Positions 8,587-16,230 of a stretch of DNA of 42,266 bases are shown here, one piece after another. The stretch is from Bacillota bacterium (GTDB taxonomy: Bacteria; Bacillota; Clostridia; Lachnospirales; Lachnospiraceae). Location of the stretch: NCBI GenBank assembly GCA_023441965.1, contig JAEZNB010000102.1:1-42266 (forward strand). The letters are read 5' to 3'. Position numbers and translations under genes: made by a program. Numbering within the stretch: the first letter of the stretch is position 1; every line of letters starts with the position of its first letter. Under the pieces are notes generated by a model. That model did no database searches, had not been told where the DNA came from, and saw only the letters and a program-made list of their open reading frames with translations.

Positions 8587-9600
8587 TTATAATGTCTTAC
8601 CCATCAAAGCAGCAAGGGGTCTTAACTCATCCGTTAATTTACCGAACTGTTCGAAGGTCAGGGACTGAGGACCATCCGATAAGGCACAGGAGGGATTTGG
8701 ATGGGTTTCGATCATTAAGCCGTCAGCACCGACAGCCACTGCACTCATGGCAAGGGGCTTTACATAAGCTCTGACACCGGTTGCATGGCTGGGATCTACG
8801 ATGATGGGAAGATGACTCTTCTCCTTAATAACAGGTACGGCACTGATATCCAGTGTATTTCTGGTTGCCGTCTCAAAGGTACGGATACCGCGCTCGCAAA
8901 GGACCACATTGGGGTTTCCTTCTGCAATAATATATTCGGAAGCATTCAGCCATTCGTCGATGGTAGCGGACAGACCACGCTTTAAGAGGACGGGAAGGCC
9001 TGTTTTTCCTACCTCCTTCAGGAGATAGAAGTTCTGCATGTTTCTGGCGCCGATCTGGAGCATATCCACATATTTCACTGCAGTCTCAACGGCATTCAGA
9101 CTGGTTACCTCACAGATCACCGGAAGACCGGTCTCTTCCCTGGCCTCCTTCATGTATCTTAAGCCCTCCTCCTCCAAGCCCTGGAAGGCATAGGGAGAGG
9201 TTCTCGGTTTGTAAGCTCCGCCACGTAAAATCTGAGCACCGGCTTCCTTGATGGCATGGGCTGTAGCTAACAGCTGCTCCTTACTTTCCACAGCACAGGG
9301 GCCGGACATGATAACAAGGGAATCTCCTCCGATTACCACATTGCCCACATGAACCTTTGTCGGTTCGGGATGGAACTTCCGGTTCGCCAGCTTATAGCTC
9401 TCCGTTACCGCTACGATCTTATCAACATCCTCAAAGATCTCCAGGTTCTGATCCTGCAGCCTGGACTTATCACCGACCACGCCGATGATGGTAACCTCGG
9501 TTCCCGCTGAGATATGGGCGAATAAGCCCTTTCCCTCAATAATATTTCTAATTCTTTCGATGGATTCCTGCCTCGCCTTAGGCTTCATTACGATAATCAT
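8587..9600 (-). CDS. aroF: DAHP synthase (3-deoxy-7-phosphoheptulonate synthase)
   Basis: This enzyme condenses phosphoenolpyruvate and erythrose-4-phosphate, the first shikimate step. The 337-residue protein has an N-terminal ferredoxin-like regulatory domain of about 90 residues (starting MIIVMKPKARQ). A type I-beta barrel follows with GPCAVES, LRGGAYKPRTSPYAFQG, QIGARNMQN, LKRG and IVDPSHATG. ATG 9600 is chosen because AAGGAAG lies 8 nt upstream and the protein then starts like its homologues; a longer frame to 9693 runs into the repeat element and looks spurious. It is first in the leftward operon with tyrA and aroA. Confidence 0.94.
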   Translation of the reverse strand: MIIVMKPKARQESIERIRNIIEGKGLFAHISAGTEVTIIGVVGDKSRLQDQNLEIFEDVDKIVAVTESYKLANRKFHPEPTKVHVGNVVIGGDSLVIMSGPCAVESKEQLLATAHAIKEAGAQILRGGAYKPRTSPYAFQGLEEEGLRYMKEAREETGLPVICEVTSLNAVETAVKYVDMLQIGARNMQNFYLLKEVGKTGLPVLLKRGLSATIDEWLNASEYIIAEGNPNVVLCERGIRTFETATRNTLDISAVPVIKEKSHLPIIVDPSHATGVRAYVKPLAMSAVAVGADGLMIETHPNPSCALSDGPQSLTFEQFGKLTDELRPLAALMGKTL

Positions 9601-9647
9601 GTCATTACTTCCTTTCTGTTCTATATGAATAGAGTTGTTTTCTGATA

Positions 9648-9924
9648 GTGTATAATCCACGATAAGCAGATTAGTTCTAATCTGCACATCCACGATAAGC
9701 AGATTAGGAACTCGCGTACCTCGTACAAGGTATATCCACGATAAGCAGATTAGGAACTCGCGTACCTCGTACGAGGTATATCCACGACAAGCAGATTAGG
9801 AACTCGCGTACGAAGTACGCTCGTTCACGTTGCACTTATCCATGAGAAAACATACAGTTCTTTGTGCGAGTACAAGAACTGTTTGCTTTCTCATGGACTA
9901 ATCTGCTTATCGTGGATTATACAC
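9648..9924. repeat. 277-bp element with 27-bp perfect terminal inverted repeats
   Basis: Bases 9648-9674 and 9898-9924 are exact inverted copies (GTGTATAATCCACGATAAGC... inward). Inside are a small hairpin at 9666-9685 (9-bp stem, TT loop), tandem 46-bp repeats, and a long imperfect hairpin at about 9838-9896. No ORF with transposase features is present and I see no target-site duplication. It becomes the 5' leader of the aromatic operon. It could be a MITE-like insertion or a dedicated regulatory leader. Confidence 0.85.
9688..9799. repeat. Tandem 46-bp repeats in the aromatic operon leader
   Basis: Copies start at 9688, 9734 and 9780, exactly 46 bp apart; the third is truncated at its right side. 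The first 20 bp of the unit also occurs at 9655-9674. The unit contains ATAAGCAGATTAG (ACAAGCAGATTAG in the third copy), and the second copy carries the palindrome ACCTCGTACGAGGT. The copies abut with no spacers, so this is not a CRISPR array. Confidence 0.85.
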
Positions 9925-9944
9925 GCATTAAGGGGAGGTGTCAA
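9916..9944 (-). promoter_or_regulatory. Consensus sigma-A promoter of the aromatic operon
   Basis: On the minus strand, TTGACA (9944-9939), a 17-bp spacer and TATAAT (9921-9916) match the sigma-A consensus perfectly. The -35 lies outside the 277-bp element and the -10 inside its right arm. Predicted start is near 9908-9910, giving a leader of about 310 nt before DAHP synthase. Confidence 0.8.
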
Positions 9945-10016
9945 TACTATGTTGCTTTAAAGCGTTACGGTTTAACGTGCGAAATAAATAACTTTGTTAA
10001 TATTTCCATAAAACTA

Positions 10017-10045
10017 TTGTAAAAGTGGACTTCCTCTAGTAAAAT
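10017..10045 (+). promoter_or_regulatory. Putative promoter of the EF-G-like gene
   Basis: TTGTAA and TAAAAT are separated by 17 bp. The leader of about 145 nt can form a GATATCAG/CTGATATT stem (loop of about 22 nt) and a short GTCCC/GGGAC hairpin; no T-run follows either. I recognise no known riboswitch. The rest of 9945-10195 holds nothing else I can name. Confidence 0.5.
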
Positions 10046-10195
10046 ATACTAAGAGGTAATTTTGGGAATTGGGTGAACTATACCCAGAGATATCAGATGG
10101 GTTTTTGGTATAAATCAACTGATATTTCCATTGTCCCCTTTCAGCGGGACGATTCACTCTACTACTTACTATATCATGTATAGGAGGAAATCAAT

Positions 10196-12283
10196 ATGAA
10201 TGTTTATACTTCAGAAAAGATTCGCAATGTTGTTTTGTTAGGCCACGGTAGCTGTGGCAAGACTACTTTAGTCGAAGCCATGGCGTATACAACAGGTATT
10301 ACAAAGCGTCAGGGAAAAGTTGAAGACGGAACCACAATCAGTGATTACGACAAAGAAGAGCAGAAAAGATTGTTCTCCATCAGTACAACGGTAGTCCCCA
10401 TTATTTTTGAAGATATTAAGGTTAATTTCCTGGATACACCGGGATACTTTGACTTTGTAGGCGAAGTAGAAGAAGCACTTCAGGCAGCCGATGCAGCTGT
10501 AATCGTAATCTCTGCGAAGGCCGGAGTCGAGGTAGGAACATTAAAGGCTTGGGAGTATTGCGAGAAGTACCAGCTGCCGAGAATTATCTTTGTATCAGAT
10601 ATGGATGACGATAATGCAAGTTATCGCGAAGTAGTAGAGAAGCTGATTGAGCTTTATGGCAAAAAGATTGCACCTTTCCACATTCCGATCAGAGAGAATG
10701 AGAAATTTGTTGGATTTGTGAATGTAGTTAAGATGGCAGGCAGAAGATTTACGACAGCCAGCGAGTATGTGGAATGTGATATTCCGGATTATAGCATGGA
10801 AAATCTTTCTAAGTTCAGGGAGATCTTGATTGAAGCAGTAGCTGAGACCAACGAGGAGTACATGGAGAGATATTTTAATGGCGAGGAATTCACCCAGGAA
10901 GAAATCTCCCAGGCACTTAGAAATAATGTGATAGATGGTTCAATTGTTCCGGTTATGATGGGTTCCGGCGTTAATGCACAGGGTACTACGATGCTGCTTC
11001 AGGCGATCGAGAAGTACTTCCCTGATCCTACCAAATCTAAGATCAGCGGTAAGAACACAAAGACCGGTGAGGACTTTGTTGCGGATTATGATCCGAAGAA
11101 GCCTTTCTCTGCCAGAGTATTTAAGACCATTGCCGATCCCTTCATCGGTAAGTTCTCCTTATTCAAGGTGTGCTCCGGCGTTCTGAAGTCCGATATGGTA
11201 GTCTTCAATGTGGACAAGGATACAGAAGAGAAGGTCAACAGAATCTATGTATTAAGGGGTAAGGAGCAGAATGAAGTTACTGAGCTCCATGCCGGCGATA
11301 TCGGCGCCCTTGGTAAGCTCTCCGCGACCACGACCGGAGATACCCTGTCCACCAAGGCCGCACCTATTTCCTATGAGCGCTTTACTATGCCCAAGCCTTA
11401 TACCTATCAGCGCTTCAAGACGAAGAATAAGGGCGATGATGATAAGGTATCACAGGCCCTGGCGAAGCTGATGGATGAGGATCTTACCTTAAAGATGGTA
11501 AATGATAAGGAGAATAGGCAGACCCTGCTGTATGGTATCGGTGACCAGCAGTTGGATGTTACCGTATGCAAGCTCTTATCCAGATATAAGGTTGAAATCG
11601 AGGTTATGAAGCCGAGAGTGCCCTTCCGTGAGACCATCCGTAAGAAGGTCAGCGTACGCGGTAAGCATAAGAAACAGTCCGGCGGACATGGCCAGTATGG
11701 TGATGTACTGATCGAATTCGAGCCCTCCGGAGATATGGAGAAGGCTTATGTATTTGAAGAGAAGGTATTCGGTGGTGCTGTTCCGAGGAACTTCTTCCCC
11801 GCTGTTGAAAAGGGTATCGCTGAATCTGTTCTTAAGGGACCTCTGGCAGGTTATCCTGTTGTAGGTCTGAAGGCTACCCTGGTGGACGGCTCCTATCATC
11901 CGGTTGACTCTTCCGAAATGGCCTTTAAGACCGCAGCATCCCTGGCCTTCAAGCAGGGCTTTATGGAAGCTTCCCCGGTTCTCCTTGAGCCGATCGTATC
12001 CCTGAAGGTACTGGTTCCGGATAGATTCACCGGTGATATCATGGGCGACCTGAACAAACGGCGCGGCAGAGTTCTCGGCATGAATCCGATCGCAGGAGGC
12101 AAGCAGGAAATCATAGCTGATATTCCTTTGTCCGAATTATACGGATATTCGACAGACCTTCGTTCCATGACCGGCGGTATCGGTGATTACTCCTATGAGT
12201 TCTCCCGTTATGAGCAGGCTCCTTCCGATGTACAGCAGAAGGTAATCGAAGAGAACGCTAAGGAAGAAGAGGCAGAGAATTAA
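10196..12283 (+). CDS. Elongation factor G-like translational GTPase
   Basis: The 695-residue protein has full EF-G architecture and belongs to the EF-G-like group rather than the ribosomal fusA of str operons. The G1 loop is GHGSCGKT (16-23), G3 is DTPGYFDF (80-87), and DYDKEEQKRLFSIS is the switch I region. Domain IV-V signatures include GGHGQYGDV, FPAVEKGI and GRVLGMNP. The G4 position reads VSDMDDDN (133-140) where EF-G proteins have NKMDREN, so the NKxD lysine is missing. The acidic tail resembles relatives. It stands alone with its own promoter and a TAGGAGG site. Its cellular role cannot be told from sequence. Confidence 0.88.
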   Translation: MNVYTSEKIRNVVLLGHGSCGKTTLVEAMAYTTGITKRQGKVEDGTTISDYDKEEQKRLFSISTTVVPIIFEDIKVNFLDTPGYFDFVGEVEEALQAADAAVIVISAKAGVEVGTLKAWEYCEKYQLPRIIFVSDMDDDNASYREVVEKLIELYGKKIAPFHIPIRENEKFVGFVNVVKMAGRRFTTASEYVECDIPDYSMENLSKFREILIEAVAETNEEYMERYFNGEEFTQEEISQALRNNVIDGSIVPVMMGSGVNAQGTTMLLQAIEKYFPDPTKSKISGKNTKTGEDFVADYDPKKPFSARVFKTIADPFIGKFSLFKVCSGVLKSDMVVFNVDKDTEEKVNRIYVLRGKEQNEVTELHAGDIGALGKLSATTTGDTLSTKAAPISYERFTMPKPYTYQRFKTKNKGDDDKVSQALAKLMDEDLTLKMVNDKENRQTLLYGIGDQQLDVTVCKLLSRYKVEIEVMKPRVPFRETIRKKVSVRGKHKKQSGGHGQYGDVLIEFEPSGDMEKAYVFEEKVFGGAVPRNFFPAVEKGIAESVLKGPLAGYPVVGLKATLVDGSYHPVDSSEMAFKTAASLAFKQGFMEASPVLLEPIVSLKVLVPDRFTGDIMGDLNKRRGRVLGMNPIAGGKQEIIADIPLSELYGYSTDLRSMTGGIGDYSYEFSRYEQAPSDVQQKVIEENAKEEEAEN

Positions 12284-12353
12284 TAAATACCATAAGTATA
12301 ATTAATGAATGGATTCATTGCATTTCCATTTACTATCTGATATTATATTTTTG

Positions 12354-12378
12354 GTAATAATTATTACAATTATTGTAC
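12354..12378. repeat. Overlapping AT-rich palindromes
   Basis: GTAATAATTATTAC (12354-12367) is a perfect palindrome and overlaps a second dyad, TACAATTATTGTA. They lie between the EF-G-like gene and the attenuator-like hairpin of the purine permease, where an operator could sit. No known box was matched. Confidence 0.35.
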
Positions 12379-12409
12379 ATTCTGGCATCGTTGTCACGAG
12401 AAACTATAA

Positions 12410-12464
12410 CGCTCCTAGATATTATCTGATGACCGATCAGAATGTTTAGGAGCGAAGATTTTTT
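12410..12464 (+). terminator. Intrinsic terminator or attenuator before the purine permease
   Basis: CGCTCCTA (12410-12417) pairs with TAGGAGCG (12447-12454). The stem extends inward through an imperfect helix to a CTGAT/ATCAG tip, and AAGATTTTTT follows. It is 127 nt behind the EF-G-like gene and 85 nt ahead of the permease, so it may end the first or attenuate the second. Confidence 0.75.
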
Positions 12465-12492
12465 GAGTAAAGTACTGTGGAGTAAAAGGAAT

Positions 12493-12517
12493 AAAGGTGT
12501 CCGGAAAGGATACTTTT
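12493..12517 (+). other. Hairpin close to the purine permease start
   Basis: AAAGGTGTCC pairs with GGATACTTTT (10 bp, two G-U) around a GGAAA loop, 31 nt before the start codon. It may act in translation or simply be an RNA-stabilising stem. Confidence 0.4.
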
Positions 12518-12548
12518 AGATAAAAATCAAATAAAGGAGAAAGTATTT

Positions 12549-14000
12549 ATGGAAAAGTTCTTTAAGCTTAAGCAGCATGGAACCACAGTTCCGAGAGAAG
12601 TAATTGCAGGCGCTACGACTTTCTTTGCAATGGCTTACATCATTTTTGTCAATCCTGATATCCTATCTATGACCGGAATGCCCTTCCAGGCGGTATTCTT
12701 AGCAACGATCTTCGCGGCAGTTGCCGGTACTCTGGTTATGGGCTTATTTGCCAATGTTCCTTATGCACAGGCACCCGGTATGGGTCTGAACGCATTCTTT
12801 ACCTACACCGTATGCTTCGGACTTGGTTTCTCCTGGCAACAGGCTTTAGCAATGGTATTCCTTTGTGGCGTTATTAACATCATTATTACTGTAACCAAGA
12901 TCCGTAAGCTGATCATTAAGGCGATTCCTGCAAGCCTTCAGCATGCAATCGGTGGCGGTATCGGTGTATTTATTGCTTACATCGGCTTAAAGAATGCAGG
13001 ACTTCTTCAGTTCATCGTAGATCCTAACAAGTATGCACCTGCAGTTCCCAATGCTACCGGCATGGTGAATGTTGCTACTGACAGTATCGTAGCAAGCGCA
13101 GCAGCTGTTCCTGAGGTAGTGAAGCTGAATACAGCTGGAGTTCTTTTGGCTCTGATCGGTATCGTACTTACCTTAGTACTTCTTGTTTTGAAGGTGAAGG
13201 GTGCTATCTTCATCAGCATTATCGTTACTACCATCATTGGTATTCCTATGGGCGTAACTGATGTTTCCGGCTTTGGCTTGGCTTCCGGTATCGGCGATTC
13301 CTTTAAGGATTTAGGTACTACCTTTGGTGCTGCATTCGGTAAAGAAGGTTTATTATCCTTATTTGATGATGTATCCCAGATTCCTTTGATCCTGATGACC
13401 ATCTTCGCCTTCAGCTTATCAGATACCTTTGACACCATCGGAACCTTTATCGGAACCGGCAGACGTTCCGGTATCTTTGATGAAGCAGATGAGAAGGCTC
13501 TGGAAGAGGGTAAGGGCTTCAAATCCAAGATGGACAAGGCTTTATTCTCCGACTCCATCGCAACCAGTGTTGGTGCTATCTTCGGAACCTCCAATACCAC
13601 TACCTATGTTGAGAGTGCTGCAGGTATCGAAGCTGGCGGACGTACCGGTTTAACCTCTGTAGTAACCGCTGTTCTGTTCCTGGCTTGTATCTTCCTTTCT
13701 CCGATCGTTGGCATCGTTCCGACTCAGGCTACCGCTGCTGCATTGGTTGCTGTCGGTATCATGATGCTGGCAGCCTTCAAGGATATTAACTGGACAGATT
13801 TAGAGGATGCGATCCCTGCATTCTTCGCCGGTATCTTCATGGGCTTTGCATATAGCATCTCCACCGGTATCGCATTCAGCTTCGTATTCTTCTGCCTCGT
13901 TAAGTTGGTAAAGGGTAAGGTAAAGGAAATCAGCCCTGTATTGTGGGTTGCTACAGCCTTATTCATCATCAACTATATTATCCTCGCTACAGTAATCTGA
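12549..14000 (+). CDS. Purine base permease (NCS2, AzgA-like)
   Basis: The 483-residue polytopic membrane protein belongs to the AzgA branch of nucleobase transporters, which import adenine, guanine or hypoxanthine with protons. Signatures are TVPREVIAGATTFFAMAYI (about 14-32), NPDILSMTGMP, QAPGMGLNAFFTYTV, SLQHAIGGGIG, FSLSDTFDTIGTFIGTG and TTTYVESAAGIEAGGRTGLT. About 12-14 hydrophobic segments are visible. The start has AAAGGAGAAAG 5-8 nt upstream. It has its own terminator. A purine riboswitch would be expected in front of such a gene, but none of its conserved blocks is present. Confidence 0.9.
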   Translation: MEKFFKLKQHGTTVPREVIAGATTFFAMAYIIFVNPDILSMTGMPFQAVFLATIFAAVAGTLVMGLFANVPYAQAPGMGLNAFFTYTVCFGLGFSWQQALAMVFLCGVINIIITVTKIRKLIIKAIPASLQHAIGGGIGVFIAYIGLKNAGLLQFIVDPNKYAPAVPNATGMVNVATDSIVASAAAVPEVVKLNTAGVLLALIGIVLTLVLLVLKVKGAIFISIIVTTIIGIPMGVTDVSGFGLASGIGDSFKDLGTTFGAAFGKEGLLSLFDDVSQIPLILMTIFAFSLSDTFDTIGTFIGTGRRSGIFDEADEKALEEGKGFKSKMDKALFSDSIATSVGAIFGTSNTTTYVESAAGIEAGGRTGLTSVVTAVLFLACIFLSPIVGIVPTQATAAALVAVGIMMLAAFKDINWTDLEDAIPAFFAGIFMGFAYSISTGIAFSFVFFCLVKLVKGKVKEISPVLWVATALFIINYIILATVI

Positions 14001-14025
14001 TTGCTTAGATAAATAGGGATCCTTC

Positions 14026-14077
14026 AATCCCTCTCAATGCGGTTGTACCGAAAGGGAAACTGCATTGAGGGGATTTT
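14026..14077 (+). terminator. Intrinsic terminator of the purine permease
   Basis: AATCCC(T)CTCAATGCGGTT pairs with AACTGCATTGAGGGGATT, about 18 bp with one bulge, and TTTTTT follows. Confidence 0.9.
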
Positions 14078-14129
14078 TTATTCAAGCTATGGTAATTAAT
14101 CAGCTTCCGGATATCAAGGAAATAATTAT

Positions 14130-14330
14130 GTGGGGAGCTTTAAAGGGTTAAAGGAGTATGACGGGTATAAAATATTTAAGACTGATAAGGGAAAGTTGGT
14201 CCGGGATGATTATTATATTGAAAAAGTAGAGGAAGCAGATCAGTGTAAAGTGATACCGGCGGAGCAGGTCTTTATGACCGGCTTCGCAATCTTTCTATGT
14301 AAGCCAGCAGCCGCAACCGTTAAAATTTAG
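14130..14330 (+). CDS. Small hypothetical protein
   Basis: This 66-codon frame opens with GTG and has AAGGA about 10 nt upstream. It encodes a charged protein (EYDGYKIFKTDKGKLVRDDYY near the start) ending in FMTGFAIFLCKPAAATVKI. Codon choice resembles the neighbours and it fills the gap between two terminators. I do not recognise it, and no promoter is obvious. It may be a real small gene or chance. Confidence 0.45.
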   Translation: MGSFKGLKEYDGYKIFKTDKGKLVRDDYYIEKVEEADQCKVIPAEQVFMTGFAIFLCKPAAATVKI

Positions 14331-14363
14331 GACTGATAGAGAAGCAGTGAACCATAGCACGAA

Positions 14364-14412
14364 TAAAAAAGGACTGATATGCAAGGGCTATCGAGCCAAT
14401 GCATATCAGTCC
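14364..14412 (-). terminator. Intrinsic terminator of the uracil permease
   Basis: Bases 14371-14383 and 14400-14412 form a perfect 13-bp stem with an inner GGCT/AGCC pairing. On the minus strand it is followed by TTTTTT (14370-14365). Confidence 0.9.
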
Positions 14413-14461
14413 GAAAGAATCATTGAGTATCAGTGGATATACTATGTTAAGCCTTTAATGC

Positions 14462-15940
14462 TTATTCATTATCCTGTGCTGCCTTCTTCTTATCACCGAT
14501 GGATAAGGCCAGGTTCAGCAGAATACCGATTACGGCTGCAGATGCGATTGCAGGGAACTCTGCACCGAACAGAGGGATCATACCGTTCGGGAAAGCGAAG
14601 CTGCCACCTAAGCCGATGATTAAGATGATAGCGATTACTGCCAGGTTCTTGGACTGGAACATGTCCACCTTGCTGTCCATCATGATCGTGATACCCTGTG
14701 CCGCGATAACACCGAACAGATAGATGGAGAGACCGCCGATTACGCCTTCCGGTATGGAATATACTGCATTAACCAGAGGAGTGAAGCAGGAGATGATCAT
14801 GGTAATGATGGCAGCTGCAATTAATACGGGAACGGAGAATACCTTGGATAATGCCATGGCACTGATGTTTTCACCGTAGTTGGTTCCAGCGGGACCACCG
14901 ATGGCACCGGATACGATATCACCGATACCGTCACCGATTAAGTTAAGACCAAGCTTATCTCCGAGATTATACTTCTTCGAAGAGCCCTTCTTCTTGGCAA
15001 AATCATTCACATAAATATCAAGCTGGAAGATATGTGCGGTTGATTCGGGGATGGTTGCGATGGCAATCGGCATGATTGCAACAACAGCCGCCCAGCTGGG
15101 CTTCGGCAGAGTAAAGATCGGAAGGTTGATGATACCCTCCAGTGCCGTCTTATTGAAGCTGATGAACTCTATTCCGGTAGCTGCTCCGATGATGGCTGCA
15201 CCGATATATCCTGTCAACAGACCAAAAAGAATAGGCAACTGAGATAGTTTGCCCTTCAGGTATACAGAATATAAAATTGTTGAGAATAGAGTAATAAGTG
15301 CGATTACCCAAGACCAATCACGAAATCTGATGGCGTTATTTACTTCCTGATCTGAAAAGGTCTGATTTGCGTTAGCGATAACACCGCCGATGTTGACACC
15401 CTGATAATCCTCTTCAGCGTGCTCATCAGTGTTGATTACTGTGCTGGCTGGATTGCTATAGCTGGATGCGTTATTCAATGCTGCGCCTGCTAAGGATAAG
15501 CCGATAATAATAGCGATACTTCCTGTTACGGTAGGGGGAAGAACCTTCTCGATCACTGTTCTGCCGAAACGCTTAATCACCAAGCCGGCAGCGATGGATA
15601 CGAGACCTGACATTACGATACCAAACTGTGCAATTGAGATTTTGGAGTTGAGATCCAAATCAGCAAATTGCTTAGCACCCATAATAGAAGCAATGGCTGC
15701 GATGTAAGAAAAGCTGGATCCGTAATAAAGGGGGATTTTTCTTCCGGTAACAAGAATGAAACAAAGAGTTGCCAAGCCGCTGGCGAAAATGGTGGTAGAT
15801 ACGTGGAAACCTGTAAGAATAGCAACGAGAACGGTTGCCGGGAACATTACAACGATCTGTTGCAATGCAAATAGAATTAATTCCACGATCGGGGGACGTT
15901 CATCGGGTAAATAGCCGATGGGTTGTTTCTTAGAAGACAT
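14462..15940 (-). CDS. Uracil permease (NCS2, UraA/PyrP-like)
   Basis: The 492-residue membrane protein belongs to the uracil/xanthine NCS2 family and probably imports uracil. Signatures are ALQQIVVMFPATVLVAIL near the N terminus, YYGSSFSYIAA, LPPTVTGSIAIIIGLSL, IATIPESTAHI (substrate-site Glu), and GGPAGTNYGENISAMALSKV. A hydrophilic stretch of about 50 residues after LAGAALNN (about 155-210) is longer than in typical UraA. The start has AGGAGG about 8 nt upstream. It converges on the purine permease, so both nucleobase importers sit together without an operon link. Confidence 0.92.
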   Translation of the reverse strand: MSSKKQPIGYLPDERPPIVELILFALQQIVVMFPATVLVAILTGFHVSTTIFASGLATLCFILVTGRKIPLYYGSSFSYIAAIASIMGAKQFADLDLNSKISIAQFGIVMSGLVSIAAGLVIKRFGRTVIEKVLPPTVTGSIAIIIGLSLAGAALNNASSYSNPASTVINTDEHAEEDYQGVNIGGVIANANQTFSDQEVNNAIRFRDWSWVIALITLFSTILYSVYLKGKLSQLPILFGLLTGYIGAAIIGAATGIEFISFNKTALEGIINLPIFTLPKPSWAAVVAIMPIAIATIPESTAHIFQLDIYVNDFAKKKGSSKKYNLGDKLGLNLIGDGIGDIVSGAIGGPAGTNYGENISAMALSKVFSVPVLIAAAIITMIISCFTPLVNAVYSIPEGVIGGLSIYLFGVIAAQGITIMMDSKVDMFQSKNLAVIAIILIIGLGGSFAFPNGMIPLFGAEFPAIASAAVIGILLNLALSIGDKKKAAQDNE

Positions 15941-16042
15941 AGCTTATACCTCCTGGAATTTTTCTTATTTTGACATATTTTAATGTATTTGTAAAGAGGG
16001 TTTTTATAATTTCTTTATATATTTTTTTAATTTGGGAATAAT

Positions 16043-16048
16043 ATTATA
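16043..16048 (-). promoter_or_regulatory. Possible -10 element of the uracil permease
   Basis: On the minus strand TATAAT lies about 100 nt before the start. The matching -35 is poor (GAAATT at 17 bp). The AT-rich leader shows no clear PyrR-type attenuator. Nothing else was recognised between 15941 and 16180. Confidence 0.3.
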
Positions 16049-16181
16049 GTAAAAATTACCAATACAATTTCAGGTAAATCGTATTTCTCCTGTGAGCAGC
16101 ATGGAATTATGCATTCGCTAAAAGGATATCATAATTCTATTTACAAATGACTGTTTGCCTGTTTATATGTTACCTATCCTG

Positions 16182-16190
16182 TGGTACAAT
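16182..16190 (+). promoter_or_regulatory. Extended -10 of the DUF4153-like gene
   Basis: TGGTACAAT forms an extended -10 about 40 nt before the start; no good -35 is seen. It drives rightward, back to back with the uracil permease. Confidence 0.4.
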
Positions 16191-16230
16191 ATGGGCGTGA
16201 CAGGTATGGATGTTAGAAGGAGGTATTACA

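Noticed and set aside
9601..9693. N-terminal extension of DAHP synthase to 9693
   Set aside because: The extra 31 codons come from the repeat element, while ATG 9600 has a good ribosome site and the standard family N terminus.
9688..9825. CRISPR-like array in front of the aromatic operon
   Set aside because: The 46-bp units are directly abutting with no unique spacers, and no cas gene is near.
12284..12548. Purine riboswitch before the purine permease
   Set aside because: The conserved loop and junction blocks are absent; only hairpins and palindromes are visible.
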